Shown: positions 7,641 through 15,691 of the stretch, one piece after another | Layout of the letters: each line of letters begins with the position of its first letter | Numbering within the stretch: position 1 is the stretch's first letter | Assembly: GCA_964504645.1 (NCBI GenBank) | Contig: CAZDGB010000148.1 | Coordinates: 1-17,224 of the forward strand | Origin: CAZDGB01 sp964504645 | GTDB lineage: Bacteria; Planctomycetota; Planctomycetia; Planctomycetales; Planctomycetaceae | Length of the DNA: 17,224 nucleotides | Reading direction: 5' to 3' | The notes under the pieces: model-generated | Told to the model about the DNA's origin: nothing | Databases searched by the model: none | The model's input: only the letters and a program-made list of their open reading frames with translations | Program-made: the position numbers and the translations under genes

Positions 7641-8771
7641 ATGGCTCGCAGTCTGCTGGTTTCGTTGCTTATCTCTGGGTGCCTCATTCCCCGCGCCTAC
7701 GGCGAAGGGGATTGGGAGATCACCCCGGCGAGCGAACAGGCCTTGGAGCGCGGCATCGCGTGGCTCGCCAAGAACCAGGGCCGCGAAGGAAACTGGGACT
7801 CGAACGATCTCGGCCTCGTCAGCCTGGGGGCGCTGGCATTTCTCTCGGCGGGGCATCTGCCGGGCCGCGGGAAATACGGCGAGAACGTCGACCGCGCCTT
7901 GCAATACGTCATCAAGAACTCGAAGCCCTCGGGCCTCTTGAACGCCGCCGACGGGCAGCGCGACATGTACAATCACGGCCTCGCGGCCTTTGTGCTGGGC
8001 CAGGCCTACGGCATGACGGAAGACCCGCAGCTCGGCAAGACGCTGGAGAAGTCGCTCAAGCTGATCGCCAACACGCAATGCGACGACGGCGGCTGGGACT
8101 ACCGCGCCAAGCGGCAACCGCACGGCCACGACCTGAGCCTCGCCGTGATGCAGGCCAAGGCGCTCCGTAGCGCCGTCGATTCCGGTTTCGAAGTCCGCAA
8201 CGATGTGATCCGGCTGGCAATCCAAAGCGTCCGCGAGCACTACAAGGCCGAGAGTGGCGCGAAAGGAACCGACGAGATCGCCAAGCAGGGGCCGGGGCAG
8301 TTCACCTATGACGGCCATCGCGGTACCGTGGCGATGGCGGCCTGCGGCGTCGTCTGCCTGCAGGAGTTCGGCCAGTACGACGACTGGCGCATCCCCAAGA
8401 ACATGGACCTGATCTCTCGGGACGTCTCCCGCGAGGTGATGCGGCTCGCAGGCTCGAAAGGAACGGGCGAAGTCCCCTTCGACGCTTACACGCTGTACTA
8501 CGTCGGCCAGGCGATCTACCAGGTCGGCGGGGAAACCTGGAAGACGAACTACCCACCGCTCCGCGACCTCCTCGTGCAGACGCAGGTGAGAAAGCCGGAG
8601 TCCGCCGCGGACGACGGCCTATGGCGCGACACCCGCTGGGTCCACGGCAAACCGGGCCAACTCTACGGCACGGCCGTCGGCTGCTTCCTGCTTGCCATTC
8701 CGAACCGCTACTTGCCGATCCTCCAGGAAGGCCGGATTCAATCGCTGCGGGAACAACTCACGGGGAAATGA
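7641..8771 (+). CDS. Exported prenyltransferase/squalene-oxidase repeat protein (terpene-cyclase-like alpha/alpha toroid)
   Basis: 376 residues. The N-terminus is a short signal (residues 1-21). ISGC at 11-14 fits a lipobox, so lipidation at Cys14 is possible; cleavage by signal peptidase I after AYG (19-21) is the alternative. The body consists of repeated helical units like those of squalene-hopene cyclases: LAKNQGREGNWDSNDLGLVS (43-62), ADGQRDMYNHGLAAFVLGQA (103-122), and ANTQCDDGGWDYR (143-155, a QW-like motif). GHRGTVAMAACGVVCLQEFG (225-244) is a further unit. No canonical DxDD catalytic acid motif is seen and the length is about half of a true cyclase. A binding or structural role outside the cytoplasm is therefore more likely than terpene cyclisation (inference). 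There is no ribosome binding site before ATG 7641, which follows the REP-like pair by 3 nt. The stop overlaps a 16-codon frame leading to the BatA-like gene. Proteins of this type often accompany vWA clusters in planctomycetes. Confidence 0.88.
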   Translation: MARSLLVSLLISGCLIPRAYGEGDWEITPASEQALERGIAWLAKNQGREGNWDSNDLGLVSLGALAFLSAGHLPGRGKYGENVDRALQYVIKNSKPSGLLNAADGQRDMYNHGLAAFVLGQAYGMTEDPQLGKTLEKSLKLIANTQCDDGGWDYRAKRQPHGHDLSLAVMQAKALRSAVDSGFEVRNDVIRLAIQSVREHYKAESGAKGTDEIAKQGPGQFTYDGHRGTVAMAACGVVCLQEFGQYDDWRIPKNMDLISRDVSREVMRLAGSKGTGEVPFDAYTLYYVGQAIYQVGGETWKTNYPPLRDLLVQTQVRKPESAADDGLWRDTRWVHGKPGQLYGTAVGCFLLAIPNRYLPILQEGRIQSLREQLTGK

Positions 8772-8818
8772 ACGGCAAAGCCTTGCTTCGTTTGGTGGGT
8801 TCCTTGTTTCCATGCTGA
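8768..8818 (+). CDS. Possible 16-codon coupling ORF between two operon genes
   Basis: An ATG at 8768 overlaps the stop of the upstream gene (ATGA) and opens 16 codons (MNGKALLRLVGSLFPC). Its TGA (8816-8818) lies just after the ATG (8812) of the next gene. The downstream gene has no evident ribosome binding site, so ribosomes could be passed along through this frame. The peptide itself has no recognisable function, and the frame may be chance. Confidence 0.2.
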   Translation: MNGKALLRLVGSLFPC

Positions 8819-11478
8819 ACTTCGAAACATCGCTGTTCGCATTAGCCGGGCTCGCGGCGGCCGCGGGGCCGATCATCATCCACCTGCTCAACCGGCGGCG
8901 GTTTCGACCGGTGCAGTGGGCCGCGATGGATTTCCTGCGCCAGGCGCTCGAACGCAACAAGCGCATTCTCCACCTCCGCGACTTTCTGCTGCTGGCGCTG
9001 CGCGTGTTGGCCGTCGTCTTGTTTGGCTTGACCCTCGCCCGCCCGTTCTATCGCGGTTCCGCCTTCGGCGCGATCTGGCATGGCGCATGGCTCGCGCTGG
9101 GCGTGATCACGCTGTTCGGCGCGGCGATCTGGGGCGTCATTGCGGCGGACAATCGGCAGAAACAAATCGTCGCCGGATCGATCGGAGTCCTAGCCGCTCT
9201 CTTTTCGTTGTGGACCGGCGGCAATCTGCTCCGCAGCCGCGCCGAGGACGTGACGGTCGCCGGGTCGCGTCATCAACCGGTGCACGCCATCTTGTTGATC
9301 GACAACACCCGCAGCCTGGGAACCGAGCAAGTCGGTTCCACGCTGATGGAGCAGGCAAAGCTCAAGGCGAAGGAGTTCGTCTCCGCGCTCCCCGCCGACA
9401 GCCGCACGACGATCATTCCCGTCGCCGGTGCGGAGACCGCGTTCACGCTGGATGCGTTCCGGCATCGCGAGGAAGCCGAAAAAGCGATCGAGCGTATTTC
9501 GGCCGTGGATACCGCGGGCAACATCCGCCGCAGTTTGGAACAGGCCGTACAAGCCGCGAAGCAAGTCACCGAACTGCCGACGAAGCGGGCCGTGCTGCTC
9601 ACCGACATGCAGCAGTCGGCATTTCGCGACGCCGATTGGGGCGACCTCGTGCAGCCGCTCGGCGGATTACAGATCGCGCCGGTGTCGCTGGAATCGCCGA
9701 GCAACATCTGGCTGACCGATTTCCATCTCGAAGACGGCCTGGCGAGCGTCGAATCGCCCTGCCGGTTCCTCGCACGGCTGGAATCGGCCGGCGGCGACAC
9801 GACGGCTGCCGTGCTGCTGCGACTGTCGATCGACGGCGTCGAAGTCACCAGCCAGACGGTCGATCTCTCGCCGGGGCAGACGCGCGAAGTCGTTTTCTCG
9901 TATCAACTGGAAGGAGGCGCCGATCCGGAGCGCACGAGTTACGCGCTGGCCGAGTTGGAACTGCAATCCGACGCGCCGGCCGACGATCAACTCGTGGCCG
10001 ACAACCGGCTGGCGCTTGTCGTCCCGGTGGTCGCCGCGTTGCCGGTCGTCTTCGTCGATGAATACGGCAGCGACGAGGACCTCTCCAAGAACCGCGTCGG
10101 CGAAACATACGCGCTGCGGCATCTCATCGCGCCGAAGACGGTCGGCGAAGCGGAACAGCGGCGATTGATCCGCGTGATCCATCTGCGCCAGGAACAACTC
10201 ACCCAGGACGTGTTGAGCACGGCGCGGCTCGTCGTGATGGCCGGCGTCGAGCGGCCCGACAGTTGCGTCCCGGCGCTGCAGGAATACGTTCAGCAGGGAG
10301 GCCCGCTGGTGATTCTCGCCGGCGGCAGATTCGATCCCGCAACGTGGCAGGAACTCGCCTGGAAAGACGGCCGCGGCATCTTGCCGGCGCCGCTCAAGCC
10401 CGAAGCCTACGGCGTGACGCCCGACGAAGCTCCGGAGAATTTGAAACCTTTCTACGCCGACTACGCCAGCATGCAACACGATATCTTTCTGGTGGAGCAG
10501 GAAGACCCGGAGCAGTTGGAGGCGATCTATGAGTCGACGCCGTTCTTCAAGGTGGTGAAAGCCGATCTGTCAGACGCCACGCTGACGGCCTTCGTCGAGG
10601 CCGAGTCGAAGCGTCTCGCCGCCGAGCAGAAGTTTCTGGCCGAATACGCCCAGAGACGCGATCAGGGACGCACGAATTCTCCCGCGGAGACGGCGCAGCA
10701 AGAGGAAGAGGACCGCCGTTATCGCCAGTTGGAGCCAGGATGGTGGCTGTGGCGTTCGCCGCTGCCGCTGGTGGATCGCAGCGTAACGCCGGCGATCCTG
10801 GCGGAGCGGGCCCAGCCGCATGCGCTGGCGGAATTCAAGGGCCTCGATCTGCCGTTCGTGGTCGAACGCCGCATGGGAGCCGGCCGCATTCTGCTGGTGA
10901 CGACGGGCGTGACATCGGATTGGAATCTCTTGCGCACGTCCGGGGCGATGTACTTGTTCCACCGCATGATTTCGGGCCTCATCGAAGAAACGCTGCCGGT
11001 GCGGAACTACGAAGCCGGACAGCGGATCGCGCTCCCCGTCCCGCGGCAGCCCGATTTGCGCTACACGCTGACGCGACCCTCCGGACGGCAGGAAACTCTT
11101 CCCGTCGAGGCGCTGACGTCGGAAGTCTCCGGCGTGCAAATTCGTTCTCCCGTGATGAGCGGCACGTATCGGATTCAGGCCGAACAGGGAACGTCGCCCG
11201 ATCCCGATGTCCGCCACAAGCTGGACGAATGGATGTTCGCCGTGCATGGCCCGGTCAGCGAATCGGACCTGACGCGGATTTCGCCGGAGGAACTCTCGAC
11301 GAAAGTCGGCCGCGACGAAGTGCGCGTGCTCGGCGCCGACGAAGCCATCGATCTGCAAGGGGGCGCTCGCCGCGGCCAGGGGCTGTGGCAAATGTGTCTC
11401 GTAGGCGCCTTGGTTGGCCTCTGTGCGGAAATGCTGCTGCTCGCTTGGCCTTCGCTCGGTCGGAAGGAGGCGGCATGA
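8812..11478 (+). CDS. BatA-like membrane protein with vWA-like and GATase1-like domains
   Basis: 888 residues. The N-terminus is the double-anchor BatA domain: helix 5-24, the signature HLLNRRRFRPVQWAAMDFL (24-42), and helix 58-77. Two further hydrophobic segments follow (about 88-110 and 118-136). A vWA-like domain starts at about 157, with metal-site motif D164-x-T166-x-S168 (LLIDNTRS) in place of the usual DxSxS, and LLTDMQQS (262-269) as the later acidic strand. A class I glutamine-amidotransferase-like fold follows (about 405-550; VFVDEYG and GGPLVILAGG). No Cys nucleophile elbow is recognisable, so it is probably not an amidotransferase. The C-terminus is one more helix (about 860-882). 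vWA proteins of this sort work with MoxR AAA+ ATPases in envelope protein maturation or assembly (family knowledge). ATG 8812 is chosen because the conserved BatA N-terminus begins there; upstream codons look non-coding. The end overlaps the next gene by ATGA. Confidence 0.88.
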   Translation: MLNFETSLFALAGLAAAAGPIIIHLLNRRRFRPVQWAAMDFLRQALERNKRILHLRDFLLLALRVLAVVLFGLTLARPFYRGSAFGAIWHGAWLALGVITLFGAAIWGVIAADNRQKQIVAGSIGVLAALFSLWTGGNLLRSRAEDVTVAGSRHQPVHAILLIDNTRSLGTEQVGSTLMEQAKLKAKEFVSALPADSRTTIIPVAGAETAFTLDAFRHREEAEKAIERISAVDTAGNIRRSLEQAVQAAKQVTELPTKRAVLLTDMQQSAFRDADWGDLVQPLGGLQIAPVSLESPSNIWLTDFHLEDGLASVESPCRFLARLESAGGDTTAAVLLRLSIDGVEVTSQTVDLSPGQTREVVFSYQLEGGADPERTSYALAELELQSDAPADDQLVADNRLALVVPVVAALPVVFVDEYGSDEDLSKNRVGETYALRHLIAPKTVGEAEQRRLIRVIHLRQEQLTQDVLSTARLVVMAGVERPDSCVPALQEYVQQGGPLVILAGGRFDPATWQELAWKDGRGILPAPLKPEAYGVTPDEAPENLKPFYADYASMQHDIFLVEQEDPEQLEAIYESTPFFKVVKADLSDATLTAFVEAESKRLAAEQKFLAEYAQRRDQGRTNSPAETAQQEEEDRRYRQLEPGWWLWRSPLPLVDRSVTPAILAERAQPHALAEFKGLDLPFVVERRMGAGRILLVTTGVTSDWNLLRTSGAMYLFHRMISGLIEETLPVRNYEAGQRIALPVPRQPDLRYTLTRPSGRQETLPVEALTSEVSGVQIRSPVMSGTYRIQAEQGTSPDPDVRHKLDEWMFAVHGPVSESDLTRISPEELSTKVGRDEVRVLGADEAIDLQGGARRGQGLWQMCLVGALVGLCAEMLLLAWPSLGRKEAA

Positions 11479-13937
11479 ACCTCACCGCGTGGATCGGCAA
11501 ACTCCTCGGCTACGACGACGTCTCCCGCATCGAGGAATGGCGCACATCGTTCGGCTCGACCTGGGCGCACGAAACGCCGGCGCTCGTGCTGTTCCTCTGC
11601 CTCGCCGTCTCCGGTCTCGCCGTCTGGTTCTATCTGCGCTGGCAGACGCGCGGACATCGCCCGGCCCGGTTGTGGCTCGCCGCGCTGCGAGCCGCGTTGT
11701 TGTCGCTCTTGGTGATCATCCTCGCCGATCCGATTCTCGAAATTACGCTCGTCTCCCGGCCGAAACCGGTGATGTGGCTCTTGTTCGACGGCACCGACAG
11801 CATGGCGATTCCCGATGAGTTGCCAAAAGAAGAAGACGAGAAACTGAAATCGGCCGTCGGCTGGGACGAATTCCTGACGCTGCATCCGCGAGAATCGTCC
11901 GACCGCGCGGCCCGCGGCGATTACGTCCGTGCCTTTCTTTCCAAAGACGATTCGAAATTCTTGACGCAACTCGCCGAGAAGTTCGATCTGAAGGCGTTCG
12001 CCTTCCAGGACACCGACGGCGTGCGCGGCCTGTTGGCGACGGACGATTCCAAAGAACTGACGAAGGACGCCGGCGACAAGCTCGCCGCCGATTGGAAGAC
12101 CGAAGGAACCGTCACGGCACTGGGCGACGCGTTCAACGATCTCGCGGCCCGACATGCCTCGGATAATCTCACCGGCGTCATCGTTTTCAGCGACTTCGAT
12201 CAAAATGCCGGCGCGGTCCCGCTGGCCGCGGCGCGAAAACTGAGCGTGCCGGTCTTCACCGTCGGCGTCGGCCCGCTCAACGCCGTCGATCTCAGCGTCG
12301 ATCTCCTCGCGCCGCCGACGATGAAGGCCGCCGAAACGTCCACCGTCAGCGTCACCGTCCGGCAGCGCGAAGTCGAAAACCGCTCGGTCGAAGTCCGGCT
12401 GTTTGTCCACCCGCGCGCGCGCGGAGAAACGGATATCCCGCAACGCATCCCCGTCGGCGCACAAACGGTCGCGCTGAGCTCGGCCAGCGCCTCGGTCGAA
12501 TTCCCATACACGCCGAACGAACCGGGGGAGTTCGCGTTCGAGGCCGAAATCGATCCGATCCCCGGTGAAGCGGTCGTCGAGAACAACCGGACCGAACGCG
12601 ACGTGAAGATCATTGACGACTTCCTGCGGCTGATGTACGTCGAGTACGAACCGACGTGGGAATGGCGATTCGTGAAGGAGGTCTTCCATCGCGACAAACT
12701 CGTCGGCCTGCGCGGGTTCCGCACGTTTCTGCGGTCCGCAGACCCTGTCGTGCGGGAAACGAACGAATTGTTCGTGCCCGGTCTCACGCTGCCGCGGAGC
12801 GAGTTCTTCCAGTTCGACGTCATTTTCCTGGGCGATATGCCGGCGTCGGCGCTGAGCACACGCTTCTGCGAGATGACGAAGGAGTTCGTCAGCCAGTTCG
12901 GCGGCGGCTTGGTGGTGATCGCCGGCCCGCGCTTCGGTCCGGCTCAGTTGGCCTCAACTCCGCTGGCCGACATGCTGCCGGTCGTCGTCAGCCCGGATAC
13001 CAAGCGAAAGGACGAGAAGGAATTCCGGCTGCAGCTCACGCCGCTGGCGCAACAATTCGACTTCATGCGTCTGGGACGCGAGCCGGGCGACCATCTCAAG
13101 GCATGGAACAATCTCGGCAAGCTGCCGTGGTATCAGCCGGTCGTCCGCCCGGAGGCTCGTTCGACGACGGTCCTCGCCGAGCATCCGACCGATTTCTGCG
13201 CCGACGGCAAAACGAAACAGCCTCTCATCGCCGTGCGGAAATACGGCCGCGGCGAGGTCGTGTATCTCGGCTTCAACGAGATGTGGCGGCTGCGGCGGAT
13301 GTACGGCGAGGAATACTACCGCCAGTTCTGGGGCCAGATGATTTACCGACTCGGCCTGAGCCACGCGCTCGGCAGCCAGAAGCGGTTCGTCGTCCGTACC
13401 GACAAGCAGAAGTACCGCGCCGGCGAATTGGCGCTTGTCACCGTCGAAGCGTTCGACAAGGACTTCCAGCCGCTCGACGAGAAGGAACTCGCCGACGGCC
13501 GTTTGCTGGCAGAGTTCATCGTGCCCGACCGCGAAGGGGCCGCCGACCGAGTGCGGTCGATCACGGTGCCGCAGTTGCGGCAGGGCATCTTCGAGACCCG
13601 CGTGCCGGTGACGTCCGCCGGGGAATACCGCATCCGCGTCACCGATCCTATCGATCGCGAAACGGCGGAAGTGAATTTTGAAGTCTCCGGCCTGTCGGTC
13701 GAACGCCGGTCCGCCGTGCGGAACGCCGCCTTGCAGCGTTCACTTGCCGCGGACACCGGCGGCAAGGCGTACGATCTAACGAACGCCGCGACGCTGCCGG
13801 ACGAGTTCGACCCGCCGCGCCGCCTCGAACGAACGGTCGACGTGTTTCCGCTGTGGAGCACGTGGCTCAGTTTTGTCGTGGTGATCGGATTGATGCTCGC
13901 CGAATGGTTCGGACGAAAGCTGGTGAATCTGGCCTGA
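11475..13937 (+). CDS. vWA-like/GATase1-like membrane protein
   Basis: 820 residues, starting inside the preceding stop (ATGA), with a strong AAGGAGG (11464-11470) 4 nt upstream. Two helices (about 36-55 and 67-85) anchor the N-terminus. A vWA-like domain begins at about 99 with D105-x-T107-x-S109 (LLFDGTDSM) and a later GVIVFSDFDQN strand. Beta-sandwich domains follow (about 275-375). Next is a GATase1-like region (EYEPTWEWRFVKEVF, then FVSQFGGGLVVIAGPRFGP) and a further beta domain (LSVERRSAVRNAALQRSLAA near its end). A final helix lies around 795-812. The layout parallels the BatA-like neighbour, so the two probably arose by duplication and may form a hetero-complex in the membrane (inference). 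The substitution of the first metal-site Ser by Thr occurs in both. It is followed by a REP-like inverted repeat and then the next membrane protein. Confidence 0.87.
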   Translation: MNLTAWIGKLLGYDDVSRIEEWRTSFGSTWAHETPALVLFLCLAVSGLAVWFYLRWQTRGHRPARLWLAALRAALLSLLVIILADPILEITLVSRPKPVMWLLFDGTDSMAIPDELPKEEDEKLKSAVGWDEFLTLHPRESSDRAARGDYVRAFLSKDDSKFLTQLAEKFDLKAFAFQDTDGVRGLLATDDSKELTKDAGDKLAADWKTEGTVTALGDAFNDLAARHASDNLTGVIVFSDFDQNAGAVPLAAARKLSVPVFTVGVGPLNAVDLSVDLLAPPTMKAAETSTVSVTVRQREVENRSVEVRLFVHPRARGETDIPQRIPVGAQTVALSSASASVEFPYTPNEPGEFAFEAEIDPIPGEAVVENNRTERDVKIIDDFLRLMYVEYEPTWEWRFVKEVFHRDKLVGLRGFRTFLRSADPVVRETNELFVPGLTLPRSEFFQFDVIFLGDMPASALSTRFCEMTKEFVSQFGGGLVVIAGPRFGPAQLASTPLADMLPVVVSPDTKRKDEKEFRLQLTPLAQQFDFMRLGREPGDHLKAWNNLGKLPWYQPVVRPEARSTTVLAEHPTDFCADGKTKQPLIAVRKYGRGEVVYLGFNEMWRLRRMYGEEYYRQFWGQMIYRLGLSHALGSQKRFVVRTDKQKYRAGELALVTVEAFDKDFQPLDEKELADGRLLAEFIVPDREGAADRVRSITVPQLRQGIFETRVPVTSAGEYRIRVTDPIDRETAEVNFEVSGLSVERRSAVRNAALQRSLAADTGGKAYDLTNAATLPDEFDPPRRLERTVDVFPLWSTWLSFVVVIGLMLAEWFGRKLVNLA

Positions 13938-14008
13938 TGTGGGAGCACATTTCCTAACGTGCCGAAAATCGAAGCGAAAAACGCACACGTTAAAAAACGT
14001 GTGCCACA
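13938..14008. repeat. Third inverted-repeat unit, REP/BIME-like but of another sequence family
   Basis: The outer edges read TGTGG on both strands (13938 and 14008), and the arms are about 26 nt with a 19-nt A-rich spacer. The right arm contains a perfect 9-bp hairpin (13983-13991 with 13996-14004, loop AAAA). The left arm contains a weaker one (GCAC and GTGC around 13945-13962). The total is 71 nt. It starts directly after the upstream stop codon and ends 6 nt before the next ATG. On the plus strand the hairpin is followed by A residues, so it is not a Rho-independent terminator for the operon. It may affect mRNA stability or coupling. Confidence 0.6.
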
Positions 14009-14014
14009 AAAAAA

Positions 14015-15691
14015 ATGAACAGCAAACTTTCCCTACTCCGATCGCAGTTGCAAGCCCTGCAAGCCAAGCGGGCGCTGGTGCGCTGGGGAAGCGCCGTCTG
14101 CCTGTTCGCGCTGGTGTTGCTCGGCCTGTGGATCGCCGCGTTCGTCGTCGATGTCTCGCTGCGGCTGTCGCTCGGTTATCGCTTCCTGCTGCTTGTCGGC
14201 TGGATCGCCGCGCTGGTGTGGAGCTTCCACAAGTTCCTGTGGCCCGTCGTCTCTACGCGGGAGACGCTGGAGGATTTGGCGCTCGTCGTCGAACGCCGGC
14301 ATCAGATCGACAGCGACCTGATCGGCGCGCTGCAGTTCGAATCGACCGCCGCGCAATCGTGGGGCTCGCCCCGGCTGACGTCCGCCGTGATCGACTACGT
14401 CGCCGAATTCACCCCCGGTCTCAACGTCTTCGAAGGTTTCACGTACGAGCAATTGCCGAAGCGATTCGCCGCCGTGTCGGGGACGCTGCTCGTCATCGCC
14501 GTAGCGACGGCGATGTTTCCGAGCCACGTCTCTGCGTTCTGGGATCGGTTCTGGCTCGGCTCGGCCCGTTATCCGTCGCGCACCGTCCTGGCGGAGCTCA
14601 CCATCAATGGGAAACCGATCCCCGTGATTTCTCCCGGCAAAAATTTCGACTTGCGGCTGTCGCAAGGAAGTTCGCTCGACGTCCGGGCCGTTTGCGGCGG
14701 CGAAATTCCCGAGAAGGCGACGGTGCGATTGCAAAACCGCCTCGACCGAGCCGAGGTCCACTTCGACATGAAGACATCCGAGGAACCGGGCCGGTTCGCC
14801 GCCCAGCACGCGCTGCCATTGTCGGATGTCGAGCTGCAAGTCTTCGCTGGCGATACTTGGTCAGATCCGCTGACCGTCCGCATCGTGCCGTTGCCGGTCG
14901 TCGATGCCAATTGGCAAGTCATTCAACCGGCTTACGCCGCGTCCGTTGAAGAGAAGGAGCCGAGCGCCACGGCCCGCTATCTCGCCGTGCTGGAAGGCTC
15001 GGAATTGAAACTCTCCGTGCGCGGCACGAACAAGAAGCTCGCGCGCGTCGAGCTGAAACTGGACGACGCCACGATTCCGCTCGTCGCGGCCTCCGGCGGT
15101 GACCCCATCTTCACGTTGCCGGACGGTTCGCCGCTGGCCTCCGTGCGGAAGGGGGAATCGTACGAAATTCACGCCGAGGATGAGGACGGCCTGTCGCTCA
15201 CGCCTCCCATCGCCGGCAGCATCCGCCTGAAGCCCGACCGCGCCCCGCGCGTCGCCTCCGCCGTCGTGACGAAGCTCGTGATGCCGACGGCCAAGCCCCG
15301 GCTGGCGTTTGGCGCGATCGACGACTACGGCGTGTCGCAAGTCCGCGTCGTCGTGGAAGTGGCCCGCGAAAGCGGCGAATCGGAATCGAGCGTGAAAGTC
15401 CTGACAGAGATTCCCGCCGAGGCTCCGAAGCCTCCCGTGCTCCGCGACGAGATCCGGCTCGATCTCACGCCGTACAAGCTGGAAAAAGGTGACGAACTGC
15501 GGCTCACGGTCGAGGCCGTCGATTACCGCGGCGACCTGGAGCCGAAAGTCGGGACGGGTGAACCGTTGCTGCTGAAGGTGACCGACCGCAGCGGCATCTT
15601 GTCGGGGCTTAACGAATCAGACCAGTTCACGGTCAAGCAATTGGACACGATCATTCTGCGCGAACTCGGAATCGGAGGAGACAAGCGATGA
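14015..15691 (+). CDS. Three-helix membrane protein with exported beta domains, DUF4175-like front half
   Basis: 558 residues. An N-terminal amphipathic or coiled segment (5-20) is followed by two adjacent helices (about 22-45 and 54-72). A cytoplasmic stretch contains the heptad-like TLEDLALVVERRHQIDSDL (84-102). A third helix (about 152-170) leads to WLGSARYPSRT and then a long exported region of Ig-like beta domains to the end. This order resembles the N-terminal half of DUF4175-type proteins, whose C-terminal half is a long coiled coil. Here that helical half is encoded by the next, overlapping gene, suggesting a split arrangement (inference). The function of the family is unknown. ATG 14015 is preceded by a run of eight A bases and the third inverted repeat, with no Shine-Dalgarno sequence. 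The stop overlaps the next start (ATGA). Confidence 0.8.
   Translation: MNSKLSLLRSQLQALQAKRALVRWGSAVCLFALVLLGLWIAAFVVDVSLRLSLGYRFLLLVGWIAALVWSFHKFLWPVVSTRETLEDLALVVERRHQIDSDLIGALQFESTAAQSWGSPRLTSAVIDYVAEFTPGLNVFEGFTYEQLPKRFAAVSGTLLVIAVATAMFPSHVSAFWDRFWLGSARYPSRTVLAELTINGKPIPVISPGKNFDLRLSQGSSLDVRAVCGGEIPEKATVRLQNRLDRAEVHFDMKTSEEPGRFAAQHALPLSDVELQVFAGDTWSDPLTVRIVPLPVVDANWQVIQPAYAASVEEKEPSATARYLAVLEGSELKLSVRGTNKKLARVELKLDDATIPLVAASGGDPIFTLPDGSPLASVRKGESYEIHAEDEDGLSLTPPIAGSIRLKPDRAPRVASAVVTKLVMPTAKPRLAFGAIDDYGVSQVRVVVEVARESGESESSVKVLTEIPAEAPKPPVLRDEIRLDLTPYKLEKGDELRLTVEAVDYRGDLEPKVGTGEPLLLKVTDRSGILSGLNESDQFTVKQLDTIILRELGIGGDKR

Noticed and set aside
11175..12689. Long minus-strand open frame opposite the vWA genes
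   Set aside because: It crosses the junction of two well-supported plus-strand genes, and its translation is low-complexity Arg/Asp-rich with no domain; a shadow of the real genes.
13983..14004. Rho-independent terminator between the vWA gene and the next gene
   Set aside because: On the plus strand the hairpin is followed by A bases, not T. A short T run follows only on the minus strand, where no gene ends.
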